Assembly (NCBI GenBank): GCA_019247305.1
Contig: JAFAPC010000100.1
Span: 1-54,578 of the forward strand
Origin: Pseudonocardiales bacterium
Lineage (GTDB): Bacteria > Actinomycetota > Actinomycetes > Mycobacteriales > Pseudonocardiaceae
Reading direction: 5' to 3'
DNA length: 54,578 nucleotides
The notes under the pieces are model-generated. The model searched no databases, was not told where the DNA came from, and was given only the letters and a program-made list of their open reading frames with translations. The translations under genes were made by a program, and so were the position numbers. This document shows positions 7,859 through 18,400 of the stretch, in pieces. Each line of letters starts with the position of its first letter. Position 1 is the stretch's first letter.

Positions 7859-10800
7859 TCATCCGTCACGGGTCTCAGCGCCCAACAGTTCTGCCATCGC
7901 ACGCAGGGTGCTCGCGTGTTGAGGGTACGTGGCGGCGAGTCTGCGCAACCTGATCACGCCAGCGCGTCGCTGGATCGGCGAAGCCTGTTCAGCCGCCTGG
8001 GCGAGCGCGGCGATCGCGTCCGTGTCGGTGCTACCGGTGAGGGCCGACCAGATGGCCGCGACGTAGCCTCCGGTGAACGGAAGCAGTTCTAGATCGGGGG
8101 CCGCCGCCGCGAGATCGGCAATAGCCTCGACGTCGCCCTGTTCCAGCATGGTGACGGCCATATCGGCGGCCGACCCCGGATCGGTGATCGCGTCGAAGAC
8201 CTGCCCCAGTGGTAATGAACGACACAACGCGACGATCCCCGCGTACTGGGCGAACGCCGGTTCCTCGGCGTTGGCACGCAGCAATTCCAGGGTTCTCGGA
8301 TCGGAGAGGAGTTCCGGGTGCTGACGCACGAAGGCCAGCGACTCCCGCCATGTTCGAGTGCTCATCCACTGGGCGATGCTCGTGTGGTGTTCGTAGGCTG
8401 CGCGGTGCTGGTCCAGGACTGTGCTGCCATGAGCCGCCAGTTCGTTCAGCAGGGCGTTCAGCTCGGCGAGGCCGTCAAGTTGGGGAAACAGGAACATCGC
8501 CAGGTCCAGGTGCTCGCCAACGTCGGTAAGGCGGTCCTGGTGGCCCCGGATCGCCGCTTCCCGGTGCGGCCAGGACTCTGCCGCCAGCCACGCGTCGAGA
8601 ACAGCGACCACGTCCTCGGGCAGCGCATCGGTGGCCCAACCGGGCAAGTCGACACCGGTGAGGAGATTGGCGTCCACAATGGGTTCGCTCGCCGCGAACT
8701 CCCGCACCGCCCGCCGGGATCGGCTTGCCCAGGTCGCATCGGACTCGATTTGGGCAAGTCCCGCCGCCCGTACCAGGTCTCGCCGTGCGTCATCTGTCCT
8801 GTGGTGACCGAGATGCCAGGCTGCTCGTTGCAACATCAATTCAGCGGCTGCCCCATCCCGGAGTCCATCAAGACTTTGTTCGTAGGACCGTGATGCCACT
8901 TCCCAGTGGGCGTCGGACAGCACCTGCTCAGCCAGGTTTGCAAGGGTGTCGGCGAGGTCGGGCAGGAACGCGGCTGGGTTAGCGCGGGTGAGGTTGCCCC
9001 GGATGGTGATCGCTTCGGTGATCGTCTCCAGCGCCTCCGCATGGTTCCCGGACCTGCTTTGGTAGACGGCGAAGTTGTCGAGGGAGGTGGCGAGTTTGGG
9101 CAGCAACGCTGGGTTGGCGTCGGCGAGTGCGCGGTGGTACCCAACGACCTTCGTGATCGTCTCCAATGCGCCCCGGAGGTCCCCGTTATCGCTTTGGTGG
9201 ACGGCGAGGTTGTTTAGTGACGTGGCGAAGTCAGGCAGGAATGCCGGGTTGGTGTCCGTGAGGGCGGAGTAGTAGCCGACGGCTTCGGTGATCGACTCCA
9301 ATGCTCCAGCCCGGTCCCCGTTCTCCCTTTGCCTGCTGGCGAGGGTGGTAAGGAAGTCTGTGAGGTCGGGCAGGAACGCGGCGGAATTGGTGCGGGCAAG
9401 GGCTCGCTGAATGGTGACCGCTTCAGTGATCGTCTCCAGCGCCCTAGATTGGTCTCCGTTCTCGCTTTGCCGGATGGCAAGGTTGTTGAGGGAGGCCGCG
9501 AAATTGGGTAGGAATGTCGGGTTGGTGTCCGTGAGGGCGCGATAGTAGCCGACGGCTTCGGTGACCGACTCCAATGCACCTGGGAGGTCCCCGAACTTGC
9601 TTTGGTAGACGGCAAGGTTGGTAAGGGAGTCCGCGAGGTCGGGCAGGAACGCGGCGGAATTGGTGCGGACAAGGGCGCGCCGGGCGGCGACCGCTTCGGT
9701 CATCGTCTCCAGCGCTCCAGATTGGTCTCCGTTCTCACTTTGCCGGATGGCAAGGTTGTTGAGGGAGGCCGCAAGATTGGGCAGGAACGCTGGACTGATG
9801 TCGGCGAGGCCACGGTAATGGCCAGCAGCCTCAGTGATGGACTCCAATGCTCCCGCGCGGTTCCCGGACTGGCTTTGGTGGACGGCGAGGTTGTTCAGTG
9901 ACCTGGCGAGGTCGGGGAGAAACGCGGCGGGCTCGGTGCGGGTGAGGGTGCGGTAGTGACTAACGGCTTCGACGATAGTTTTCAATGCTCCCGGGTGGTC
10001 TCCATTCTCGCTTTGCCAGCCGGCGAGGTTGGTGAGGGAGGCCGCGAAATTGGGCAGAAACGCAGGGTTGGCGTCCGCGAGGGCGCGATAGTAGCCGGCG
10101 GATTCGGTGATCGTCTCCAATGCGCCCGAGAGATCCCCAGATCTGCCCTGATAGACGGCGCGGTTGGTGAGGGAGGCCGCGAGATCAGGAAGGAACGCAG
10201 GGTTGGCGTCCGCGAGAGTGCGATAGTAGCGAGCGGCCTTAGTGATCGTGTCCAATGCTCCCGCGCGGTTCCCGTTCTCGCTTTGGTGGACGGCGAGGTT
10301 GTTCAGTGACCTGGCGAGGTCGGGGAGGAACGCGGCGGAGTCGGTGTCGACGAGGGCACGGTAGTGACCGACGGCCTCAGTGATCGTCTCTAAGCCCCCC
10401 TCGCGGTCCCCATTCTCACTCTGGTGGACAGCAAGGTTGTTGAGAGAGTCCGCGAGGTTGGGTAGGAACATAGCGGACTCGGTGCGAGCGAGGGCACGGT
10501 AGTGACCGACGGCCTCAGTGATCGTCTCCAAGCCCGCCTCGCGGTCCCCATTCTCACTCTGGTGGACGGCGAGGTTGTTGAGGGAGGCCGCGAGGTCAGG
10601 GAGAAACACTGGATTGGCGTCGGCGAGGGCACGGTAGTGACCGACGGCCTCAGTGATCGTCTCTAAGCCCCCCTCGCGGTCCCCATTCTCACTCTGGTGG
10701 ATGGCAAGGTTGGTGAGGGCGGCGGCGAGATCGGGCTCGAATGCGTCGGCGTCGGCCTCAGCGAGGGCACGGTAGTGACCGACGGCCTCAGTGATCGTCT

Positions 10801-13057
10801 CTAAGCCCCCCTCGCGGTCCCCATTCTCACTCTGCCGTCCGGCGAGGTTGTTGAGCGAATCCGCGAGGTCAGGGAGGAACGCGGGATCGGTGCCGGTCAG
10901 GGCACGTCGGATGGTGACCGCTTCAGTGATCGTCTTCAGCGCCCCCGCCCAGTCCCCGGACTCGCTCTGCCGGACGGCCAGGGTGTGCAGCGCGGCGGCC
11001 CGCTCCGCCAGCGCCTGGTCTGTTTCTGGTGGTGATGTCGGGAGCATTCGTTGAGCTGCGGTCAGCGCCAAGGCGCGCAACGAGCCGTGGCCGGTCGGTA
11101 TGTGCGCACTGATTTCGTCCCACGGGAGTCGGCTGTCCTCGGTGTTCGCCAGCTTGGTCAGTGCGGTGACGAATGGGCCGCCGACTGCGCCCGCTACCGC
11201 CAGGGCCGGGCTCCAGAGGTCCGGGCAGTGGCGCAGGGAGTCGGCGGCTAGGTCGTCAGCCTGGGATCGGTTCACTTCTGCGGCGCGGGTCAGGGCGATT
11301 GTGGCGTTGGACCGCTCGCCAGGGGTGGCTCGGTCGAGCAGGTGGTGCAGCAGGGCACGCGGGCCGTCTTTGGGGTCTTGGGGCTTGATCAGTTCGGCGA
11401 GAAGCAGATGATCGGCGACCGGGTCGGGGCGCAGCGTCACGGTTCCGTCGCCGGGGTCGGCGGGCAACAGGTCGTTCATCAGCTCGACCAGGTTGTCGCG
11501 GAGCGCAGGGTTGTCCTCGAGGGTGTCAACGGCGCTGAGGACGGCACCCAGCCTCACGGCGTTGGGGGCCAGCAACGACACGCTCGCCCCCGCCGCACGG
11601 AGCACATGAGCCGTGAGGGGGAGCATGTCGCGGGATGTGGCGGTGTCCCGCCAATAGCGGAACTCATGCTCAAGGACCACCTGGTAGAGGTCACCCTGGG
11701 TCTTGGGCAGCTTGGTGATGCCGTGGGCGCCCAGCCAAGCCTGCATGATCAAATCCAGGGTGGTCCACCGGCCCTCGGGCGGGTCGGTGAGGTCCGGGTC
11801 CAGGTCAGGGTTAAACGCGCGCATGGCCCTGCGGAACACCGCCGTCGAGTAAGGGTGGCGGTCGGGTAGGTCCAGCTCCAGCAGCGTGAACTGGATGTTC
11901 TCCCGATTTAGGGCGGCGGCGAGGTCGGTGGTCCACCAGTCGTTGATGGCCCGCGCGGTGAGCAGCACACAGCTGGGTTGGCTGCGGTGGCGCAGTTCGG
12001 CCATCAGATTACGGACCTCGGCCTGCTCAGCGGTCTCGACGTAGTCGACCACTATCAGCACCGGAGAGACGATTCTGGCCAGCCAGCGCAGCTCTGCCTG
12101 GTCCGGCTCGCGTTTGAGGAAACCGGTGTACCAGCCGTGCTGGCGGAACCAATCCGCCACTTTGGCGGTCAAGTGTGTCTTCCCGGCCCCGCCGACACCA
12201 TGGATGATCCCGATGCGGGGCCGGGGCAGCACATCGGGGGCCTCACACCAGTCGCGCAGAACCTCAAGCTCCTCGCGGCCCAGAAATGGGACGACGCCGC
12301 GGCGGGCTTGGACCTGGGTCAGCGGACCCGCCGTTGGGTCGGGGTCCAGGTAGGGCGAGACCAGCACGTCGCGGGTGGGCCACCACGGCAGTGGGTGGGC
12401 CGTCAGGTCGTCGTAGCGCAAGCCGATGTCGGCGGCGGTGGACCACTGCCACCGCTCGTCGCCGCCAGTGATCATCGCGGCGCCGTCGCGGATCGCCGAC
12501 GGCCAGTCACCGCCACCGGTGCATGCCGTGATGTCGACGGCGAGGTAGGCACCGGGGTCGTCCTCGGCGTGACGCAGATCATCGGTCAGGGCGCGCGGTG
12601 GGGTGGCCCAGTCGCCGTCGGCGCCGGGATAGCCCCGTGCGGGGCCGGACCTCCAGTCGCCGGCCAGCCAGAGGATCACCACGGCGTGGCCCGCTTCGCC
12701 GGGTCGGGTTGGGTCCAGCAGGGCGATGATCGGGTGCAGGCCGGCGTCCAGGCACATGCCCGCGTAGATCACAGCCAGGTCGACGCAGGTGCCCTCGCCG
12801 GGGCGGGCCAGCACCTGGTCCGGTGGGCGAATCTGCTGTTTCCCCACCGGGCTTATCGAGGGCTCGTGTACGTAGTGGATGCCCCGCTCGGCCAGCACCT
12901 CGAATAGGGCGCGGGCGCGCTCGAGCCGGGAGCCCGCGCCCGGACCACGTAGGCGCCGATTCAGATCATCGGGCAAAAGCGCAGGGGCGACGCCGGTCTG
13001 CACGTAAGCCGCCAGGGACTCCGCGTCCCCCACTCGCCACGACGGCCAACTCGTCAT
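7859..13057 (-). CDS. Transglutaminase-like / STAND NTPase / TPR protein
   Basis: A 1732-residue protein. The ATG at 13057 overlaps the stop of the upstream hydrolase (ATGA). Residues 1-230 hold a transglutaminase-like papain fold: GTCVDLAV gives a nucleophile-like C91, GHAVV gives H124 and YLAVDIT gives D175, spaced as a Cys-His-Asp triad. From about 255 (VPFLGREEL) begins a STAND/NB-ARC-type NTPase with Walker A GVGGAGKT (287-294) and Walker B VLIVVDYVE (D338), then helical and winged-helix-like sequence. About 15 repeats of 45-46 residues follow (pattern G-x-L-E-T-I-T-E-A-V ... FLPDLAxSLNNLAxxQSENGD), TPR-like superhelix. The last 330 residues are helical and unassigned. By analogy with other STAND proteins the TPRs would sense a ligand, NTP-driven oligomerisation would switch on the effector, and the effector here would be the N-terminal protease-like domain or the coupled hydrolase. 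Function is inference. Confidence 0.88.
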   Translation of the reverse strand: MTSWPSWRVGDAESLAAYVQTGVAPALLPDDLNRRLRGPGAGSRLERARALFEVLAERGIHYVHEPSISPVGKQQIRPPDQVLARPGEGTCVDLAVIYAGMCLDAGLHPIIALLDPTRPGEAGHAVVILWLAGDWRSGPARGYPGADGDWATPPRALTDDLRHAEDDPGAYLAVDITACTGGGDWPSAIRDGAAMITGGDERWQWSTAADIGLRYDDLTAHPLPWWPTRDVLVSPYLDPDPTAGPLTQVQARRGVVPFLGREELEVLRDWCEAPDVLPRPRIGIIHGVGGAGKTHLTAKVADWFRQHGWYTGFLKREPDQAELRWLARIVSPVLIVVDYVETAEQAEVRNLMAELRHRSQPSCVLLTARAINDWWTTDLAAALNRENIQFTLLELDLPDRHPYSTAVFRRAMRAFNPDLDPDLTDPPEGRWTTLDLIMQAWLGAHGITKLPKTQGDLYQVVLEHEFRYWRDTATSRDMLPLTAHVLRAAGASVSLLAPNAVRLGAVLSAVDTLEDNPALRDNLVELMNDLLPADPGDGTVTLRPDPVADHLLLAELIKPQDPKDGPRALLHHLLDRATPGERSNATIALTRAAEVNRSQADDLAADSLRHCPDLWSPALAVAGAVGGPFVTALTKLANTEDSRLPWDEISAHIPTGHGSLRALALTAAQRMLPTSPPETDQALAERAAALHTLAVRQSESGDWAGALKTITEAVTIRRALTGTDPAFLPDLADSLNNLAGRQSENGDREGGLETITEAVGHYRALAEADADAFEPDLAAALTNLAIHQSENGDREGGLETITEAVGHYRALADANPVFLPDLAASLNNLAVHQSENGDREAGLETITEAVGHYRALARTESAMFLPNLADSLNNLAVHQSENGDREGGLETITEAVGHYRALVDTDSAAFLPDLARSLNNLAVHQSENGNRAGALDTITKAARYYRTLADANPAFLPDLAASLTNRAVYQGRSGDLSGALETITESAGYYRALADANPAFLPNFAASLTNLAGWQSENGDHPGALKTIVEAVSHYRTLTRTEPAAFLPDLARSLNNLAVHQSQSGNRAGALESITEAAGHYRGLADISPAFLPNLAASLNNLAIRQSENGDQSGALETMTEAVAARRALVRTNSAAFLPDLADSLTNLAVYQSKFGDLPGALESVTEAVGYYRALTDTNPTFLPNFAASLNNLAIRQSENGDQSRALETITEAVTIQRALARTNSAAFLPDLTDFLTTLASRQRENGDRAGALESITEAVGYYSALTDTNPAFLPDFATSLNNLAVHQSDNGDLRGALETITKVVGYHRALADANPALLPKLATSLDNFAVYQSRSGNHAEALETITEAITIRGNLTRANPAAFLPDLADTLANLAEQVLSDAHWEVASRSYEQSLDGLRDGAAAELMLQRAAWHLGHHRTDDARRDLVRAAGLAQIESDATWASRSRRAVREFAASEPIVDANLLTGVDLPGWATDALPEDVVAVLDAWLAAESWPHREAAIRGHQDRLTDVGEHLDLAMFLFPQLDGLAELNALLNELAAHGSTVLDQHRAAYEHHTSIAQWMSTRTWRESLAFVRQHPELLSDPRTLELLRANAEEPAFAQYAGIVALCRSLPLGQVFDAITDPGSAADMAVTMLEQGDVEAIADLAAAAPDLELLPFTGGYVAAIWSALTGSTDTDAIAALAQAAEQASPIQRRAGVIRLRRLAATYPQHASTLRAMAELLGAETRDG
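8930..10990 (-). repeat. Tandem coding repeats of TPR array (about 15 x 135-138 bp)
   Basis: The TPR part of the STAND gene is built of near-identical DNA units. The stretch gatcgtctctaagccccc recurs at about 10385, 10654 and 10789, with close variants at 10519 and elsewhere, and cattctcactctg recurs in each of these units. Units 2-6 are far more alike than the others, suggesting recent duplication or gene conversion inside the sensor array. Confidence 0.8.
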
Positions 13058-14487
13058 GCCTGGACCACGCCGATTAAATCTTCGCAGCGCACTTGGTCGA
13101 CTCCGGGGACGGCCACGGCGTCCACCCGCACATCGTAGGTTCCCGGCCCGAGCCCTGTCACGCTCGCCGTCCATGCGTCACCACGTCGCTCAGCCCGCAC
13201 GCGGTGCCAGTCGGACGGCTCGTCGACGGCCCGCACTCGCACCCAGACGGCGGTCGCGTCGCACGGCTCGGCGCCGAACAGTTGGGCCGACAGCTCCACC
13301 GTCTGACCCGCCGGGTAAGTCTCCTCCAGATCCAGGCCCAGCCACGGGCGCGCCGGGCTGTCCCCGCGCATCGCGTGGGTGTCCGCACCCGCCAGGTTGC
13401 GCAGGATGTCCAGAGTGGCGGGCGCGGCGGCCATGGGCAGGTGCCGCTGCGGCACCGCTAGCCACGACTGCCGGTTCGCCAGGTCGTTGGGGATCGCCGA
13501 GTCGGCCGGGACGGTTCCGTCCCCCGCCCACGTGGGGTTCGGCAGCCACTCGGCCGGCTCGTTGGTCACCGACAACACTCCATCGAGGCCCAGGCTCGCG
13601 CGCAGCAATGTTTTGTGGCCCCGGGAGAACACTGCCGTTATCTGCGGGTGCTCGGCCAGCGCTCCCCATGCTGTGTCGATGTCGACGTGGGTTCGATGCG
13701 CCCGGCGGGCCCGGGGGTCGGACATCACCGCCAGCTCGTACGGGTATTTTTTGGTGTCATCAGCCGCCGCGATCGCCGGGTAACGGGGTAGCAGGTCGTA
13801 CACCGAGTTCCACTCCCTAGCCAGCGCGGTCAGACCGCGGAACACCTTCGGGCCCAGCCGGACACCGTTGACCAGCAGGTTCAGCGCCTTCGGGGCGCCA
13901 GCGTGAGGCGTCCCGAGGGTGATCAACGCCGCACAGTCGGGTGCACCGCCGCCCGGCCCGAGCCAGTGCCGTGCCACCAGGCCGCCCATCGAGTGCGCGA
14001 CCACGATCAGCCGCCGCCGCCGCGCCGACGCTTGCAGCGGACCCAGCCGCTTCTCCACCTGGTCACGTACGTACTCCGCAGCCAACTCGACACCCACCCG
14101 GAAGTCGTAGGGAACCTCCAGCACGTTCGCCGCTGCGACCGGGGCACGGTCCGGGTGCGCGGTGTCGACCACCACATTGGCGAAGCAGTTGCGCAGCATC
14201 CGCACCAGACCGTCGTAGCCCGGCATCCGCACCACCGGCGGTACGACCTCGATCGTCGGAAGCAGCCCGGTGGGGACCAGCCTCGGGTTCTCCGCCAGGC
14301 TCAGCGCGGCCAGCCGCACCAACCTCCGGCCCACCTGCCACAGCCCCGACCCCCACAACGTGCGTCCGGCCGGATCCTCCAGCACACTGCCGAGAATCCC
14401 CGGCACAATCACCACAAGATGACGAAGCCGCTCCACCGGTCTCCCATGGTCGTTTTCGGTATTTTTACGCAGCTTTGGGGTATCCAT
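13054..14487 (-). CDS. LCAT-like alpha/beta hydrolase (lipase/acyltransferase fold)
   Basis: A 477-residue cytoplasmic alpha/beta hydrolase of the lecithin:cholesterol acyltransferase type. The oxyanion strand is VVIVPGILGS (25-34) and PYDFR (126-130) matches the family's PYDWR. The nucleophile is S166 in AHSMGG, the acid is D323 in GDGTVP and the base H349 in PQRHLP. Residues about 375-477 look like a beta-sandwich (Ig-like) extension. There is no signal peptide, so an extracellular lipase role is unlikely. The stop overlaps the ATG of the TGc-STAND-TPR gene by 4 nt, implying stoichiometric co-translation. Membrane-lipid or protein-acyl hydrolysis upon activation is a hypothesis. The ATG at 14487 lacks a clear ribosome site and lies 12 bp from an IS6 relic; a GTG near 14437 preceded by gggaga is an alternative. 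Confidence 0.82.
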   Translation of the reverse strand: MDTPKLRKNTENDHGRPVERLRHLVVIVPGILGSVLEDPAGRTLWGSGLWQVGRRLVRLAALSLAENPRLVPTGLLPTIEVVPPVVRMPGYDGLVRMLRNCFANVVVDTAHPDRAPVAAANVLEVPYDFRVGVELAAEYVRDQVEKRLGPLQASARRRRLIVVAHSMGGLVARHWLGPGGGAPDCAALITLGTPHAGAPKALNLLVNGVRLGPKVFRGLTALAREWNSVYDLLPRYPAIAAADDTKKYPYELAVMSDPRARRAHRTHVDIDTAWGALAEHPQITAVFSRGHKTLLRASLGLDGVLSVTNEPAEWLPNPTWAGDGTVPADSAIPNDLANRQSWLAVPQRHLPMAAAPATLDILRNLAGADTHAMRGDSPARPWLGLDLEETYPAGQTVELSAQLFGAEPCDATAVWVRVRAVDEPSDWHRVRAERRGDAWTASVTGLGPGTYDVRVDAVAVPGVDQVRCEDLIGVVQA

Positions 14488-14498
14488 TTAAGCGGAGA

Positions 14499-15325
14499 AG
14501 GGGTCTGTTGCGTTGTGGGATGGCGGGGCAGGCGGGATCGTTGATCCCGGTTGGTCAGATCCGCCAGGGCCAGCTCGTCGAAGGCCGCCGCCACCCGCAG
14601 CGTCGTGGGTTCGTCGGCCCTGAGTTCGTTGTGGCTGCGGCGGATGTTCTGCACACACACGTGCCCCGGCGCCGACGACCCGCGCTGAGGGCAGACGTGT
14701 GAGTCCGCGCATCGGTCATAGCCGGGATGTCAGACGGCCGTGATCGGCTTCGATGGGGTTGCTCGCGTCCAGCTCCATGACGTGGTGGGCGGCGGGCAGC
14801 AGCTCCTCGAGCACTCGCGGGTAGGCGGGTGCGCGGTCGGTGCTCACCTCGGTCGGGCGTGGGCCCTGTTCGAGGGCGCGGGTGACGAACCGGGGGGTCG
14901 CCGCCATGTCCCGCTTCTGGGCCACCAGCACGTCGATGACCTGCCCGAACTGGTCGATCGCCCGGTACAGATCAACCCACCTGCCGGCGATCTTCAAATA
15001 CGTCTCGTCCACGAACCAGCGATCGCCGGGGGCGTGCCGGCAGGGACGTGCCGCCTCGATCAGCAGCGGAGGGAACCGCTGCACCCACCGATCGATCGTC
15101 ACGTGATCGACCTCGATGCCCCGTTCGGCCAGCAGCTCCTCCACGTCGCGGTAGGACAGCCCGTAGCGCAGAGACCAGCGCACCGTCACCATGATCACAT
15201 CCGGTGGGAAGCGGAACCCCGCGAAGCCGGACCCGGGCGCGGGCGCGGGCACACAAGCAGAGCGACGACGCATCGGCCCACCCTGCCCGAACCCGTCATC
15301 CATCAATGCAACCCGGTAGGAGCCC
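14499..15325 (-). mobile_element. Decayed IS6-family insertion sequence
   Basis: A transposase relic bounded by IS6-like ends: gggtctgttgcgttg at the left and, read from the right, gggctcc followed after a short insertion by gttgcattg. The two ends share GTTGC[G/A]TTG. No convincing target duplication is seen. The element sits directly upstream of the LCAT-like hydrolase, whose promoter or 5' end it may have altered. Confidence 0.62.
14540..15273 (-). pseudogene. IS6-family DDE transposase with nonsense codon and frameshift
   Basis: The N-terminal segment is typical of IS6/IS26 transposases: FRFPPDVIMVTVRW, LSYRDVEELLAERGIEVDH, and the DDE residues in RWFVDETYLK, STDRAPAYP and NPIEADHGRL. 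The frame stops at TGA 14718-14716 where family members continue RLRPMRGL; the codons after TGA read PMRGLTRLPSARVVGAG, so a CGA-to-TGA change is the simplest explanation. Near 14661-14668 the match moves to another frame (GHVCVQNIRRSHNEL). Two lesions make it a pseudogene, although the truncated 196-residue product (185 residues from the ATG at 15273) retains all three catalytic acids. Confidence 0.85.
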
Positions 15326-15488
15326 TGCCTCCGTCGTACTTGAAACTTCTCTAGACCTTGTTTTGAGCTCAGACATACCCATCATCACCAGCGCAAACCC
15401 ACTCGCCTGCGCCTGGTGACAGCGACCTCCACGACGCCCCCCGGGTTGTACGGTGAGCGGTGCGGCGTCGGAGCCGCTATTGGGGCCG

Positions 15489-18400
15489 TTATTCGGAGCC
15501 GACGAGCGGCTCAGGCGCTGGTGCGGAACATTTGGCGGCGGTCTCCAGCAGGTCCTGGAGCGCGGCGCGGGCCACGTGCGACCCGAACCGCTCGATGATC
15601 GCGCTGGCGCCGGCCGCGGACAACGTGCACCACAGCTCGTCGTCGTCGAGCAACGCCACCACCTGGTCGGCGAACTCAGGGGCGTCGGCGGCCACCAGCA
15701 CGTGCTGCCCGTCCACCAACCCCATCCCCTCGACGGCCACCGGCGTGCCCACCGTGGGCAGGCCAGCCGCCAGGCTCTCGCCCACCTTGCCCTTCACCCC
15801 GGCCCCGAACCGCAGCGGCGCCACCGACAGCCGGCACCGCCGGTGCAGCGGTGCCAGATCAGCCACCCAGCCGTGCACCGTGACGGTCTCCGACGCCAGC
15901 GCCAGCACGTCGGGCGGGGGGTTGCTGCCCACCACGTGCAGCACCGCATCGCCGCGGCGACGGTGCACCAGCGGCAGCACCTCGTGGGCCATCCACCGCG
16001 CCGCATCCCGGTTGGGCAGGTGGTCGAAGCTGCCGACGAACAGCAGCCCCGCGCGCCCACCCGGCCCGGGCACCTCCTCGGTCGGGTGGTGCACGTTGGA
16101 CAGTATCCGCACATCGGCCTGCGGCACCAGGCTGCGCAGCAGACTCTGCTCGTGCTCGGAAACCACCAGCGTCACCTCGGTGGCCCGCACCAGCCCCAGC
16201 TCCAGTTCCCGCGACGCGGCCGCCATGCCCGCCAGAGCGCTCGCGCTGTGCTCGTCACCGGTGGCCGCGGCTACCTCGGCTTGCCGGTGCAGGCGCAGGA
16301 AGTGCAGGTCCACCGTGTCATAGCCGACGAGGCACTGCGGCGCGGCGCGGCGCAGTTTCTCCAGCAGCGGCCAGGCCACCTGCGGGCGGGACAGCACCGC
16401 CAGGTGCAGCGCCGCACCTGCCTCGCGCAGAAACACCTCCTGCCCCGCCGGGTCGGGCAGCACGGTGATCCCGTGACGCTGCAGCTCTGCGGCATACGGC
16501 TGCGCCAGCGCGCCGTTGGCGGGAAAGAACACTACCCGCTGGCCAAGCTCAACGAGCGTCAGCAACAACCGGTGCATACGTAACGACCCCGAGTCCCGGT
16601 CGGGGGTGGGTATGTGGTGGTCGGCGACGAGCACCAGCCCACCCCGGTGGCCGGCCGGACCGCGCTGGCGGGCCAACCAGACGTTGCGTTCACTGGCGGC
16701 CGGCAGCTGCTCAGCCAGGGTCGAGGCCCACTTGTCGACGAACTGCGCGCGGTTGATCGTCTGGTACCGCTTGATCCCGGTGGTGGGCCCGGTAGTGGGC
16801 TCCGTGCCGTGCGAGACACCCTCGTGGTGCATCACCACCGCGCGCGGTTCGACGATGCTGCGGTACCCGCTGGCCCGGATGGCGAAGGCCAGGTCGGTGT
16901 CTTCGTAGTAGGCCGGCGCGTAGCGCTGGTCAAACCCACCGACGTGCTCGAACACCTCCCGGCGCACCAGGATCGCCGCTCCGGAGCAGTAGTCGACATC
17001 GCGGCGCACCTGGAACTCCGGCGCACCGGGGTCCCGGCCGCGCCCGTAGTTCCAACCGGACCCGTCGGCCCAGATGATGCCGCCGCTTTCTTGCAGCCGC
17101 CCGTCGGGATACACCAGCATCGCGCCGACCAGGCCGATCTCGGGGTCCTCCTCGGCCGCGTCGATGAGCGCGTCTAGGGCGCCGGGCCGCACCTCGGTGT
17201 CGTTGTTGAGGAACAGCAGGTAGGCCCCGCGGGCGTGGCTGGCCCCGAGGTTGCAGGCGTGCACGAACCCGACGTTGCGCTCGGTGCGCACCAGGCGCAC
17301 GCCTGGGCTGGCTGCGACCAGCTCCGCGGTGCGATCCGGGGAGCCGTCGTCGATGACCAGCACCTCGAACGGCACCGCGGGGCGGTGCGCCGCGATGCTG
17401 AGCAGGCACGCCCGGGTGTAGTCCCACTTGCCGTGCACCGGCACGAGGATGCTGAGCAGCGGCGAGGTGCTGGTGCGCAGCTCCACCGGCCCAGGGAGCT
17501 GGATGCCCTCAGGCCCGGCGCTGCGCCCGCGCCCCAGGGCACGCTCGTAGAGATCACGGCGTAGTGTTCCGCGGGGCGCCGCCCACTCCACGGTGCCCCG
17601 GTAACGGGAAATCAGCCGGGTGGCGGTGGCTGAGGCCTCCGCGCGCAATGCCTGAACCTGCCCGTCCAGCTCAGCGGCTCGGCGTTCGGCCGCTGCGGCG
17701 ATCTCCTGATGCCAGCCCACCCGTGACTCCAGCCGCTGGACCTCACGACGAACGGCGGCCAGCTCGCCGCGCAGCTGCCGCACCTCATTCTGCGCGTGGT
17801 CCCGTTGGTGGGTGGCGGTGGTGGTCTGCTGCTGTGCCTCGATCAGTCCCGTGCGCAGCTCGGCGGCCCGATGCCGTTCCTGCGCCACCGCACGGTGCGC
17901 CTCGCGCACCAGGGTCAGGTCGGGATCCACCAGCACGCTGAGCTCGGGCAGTTCCGGCAGCGGCGCATTGGAGGCAATGCCAAGCAGGTAGGTGTGCGGC
18001 GAGTCGAGCCCCACTTGCCAAGCGCCCTCCGGCGCCCGGCGCAGGGACTGGACCACCCCCGTGCCCGGCGCTGCCCCGCCGGTGATGAGCGATCCGACGG
18101 CGACGTTCTGCCGCAGGATGGCGACGTGGCGCCAGCAGCTGCCCAGCAGCGCCTGGAACTGCGGCTCGGTGAGCTCCCGGACGTGGAAGGGGTTGTCGTT
18201 GCCGTGCTGGTGGCGGTACACCGCCACGTCGGGTGTGCTGGTCAGGAACACTCCTCCACTCACCAGCAGCCGGGCCACCACCGCGAGCAGCACGTCCTGC
18301 TCCTCGACGTGTTCCAGCGCCTCGAAGCAGGTGATGACCTCGAAGGGCTCCGCCCCAGCGAGCAGCTGCGGATCGATCATCGACCCGAGGGTGAAGTGCA

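Noticed and set aside
9000..10900. Possible CRISPR array in the repeat-rich region
   Set aside because: The repeats are about 135-138 bp coding units of a TPR protein, in frame, without unique spacers.
11342..12907. Plus-strand frames opposite the STAND NTPase domain
   Set aside because: They are antisense to a gene with intact Walker motifs and have no recognisable fold.
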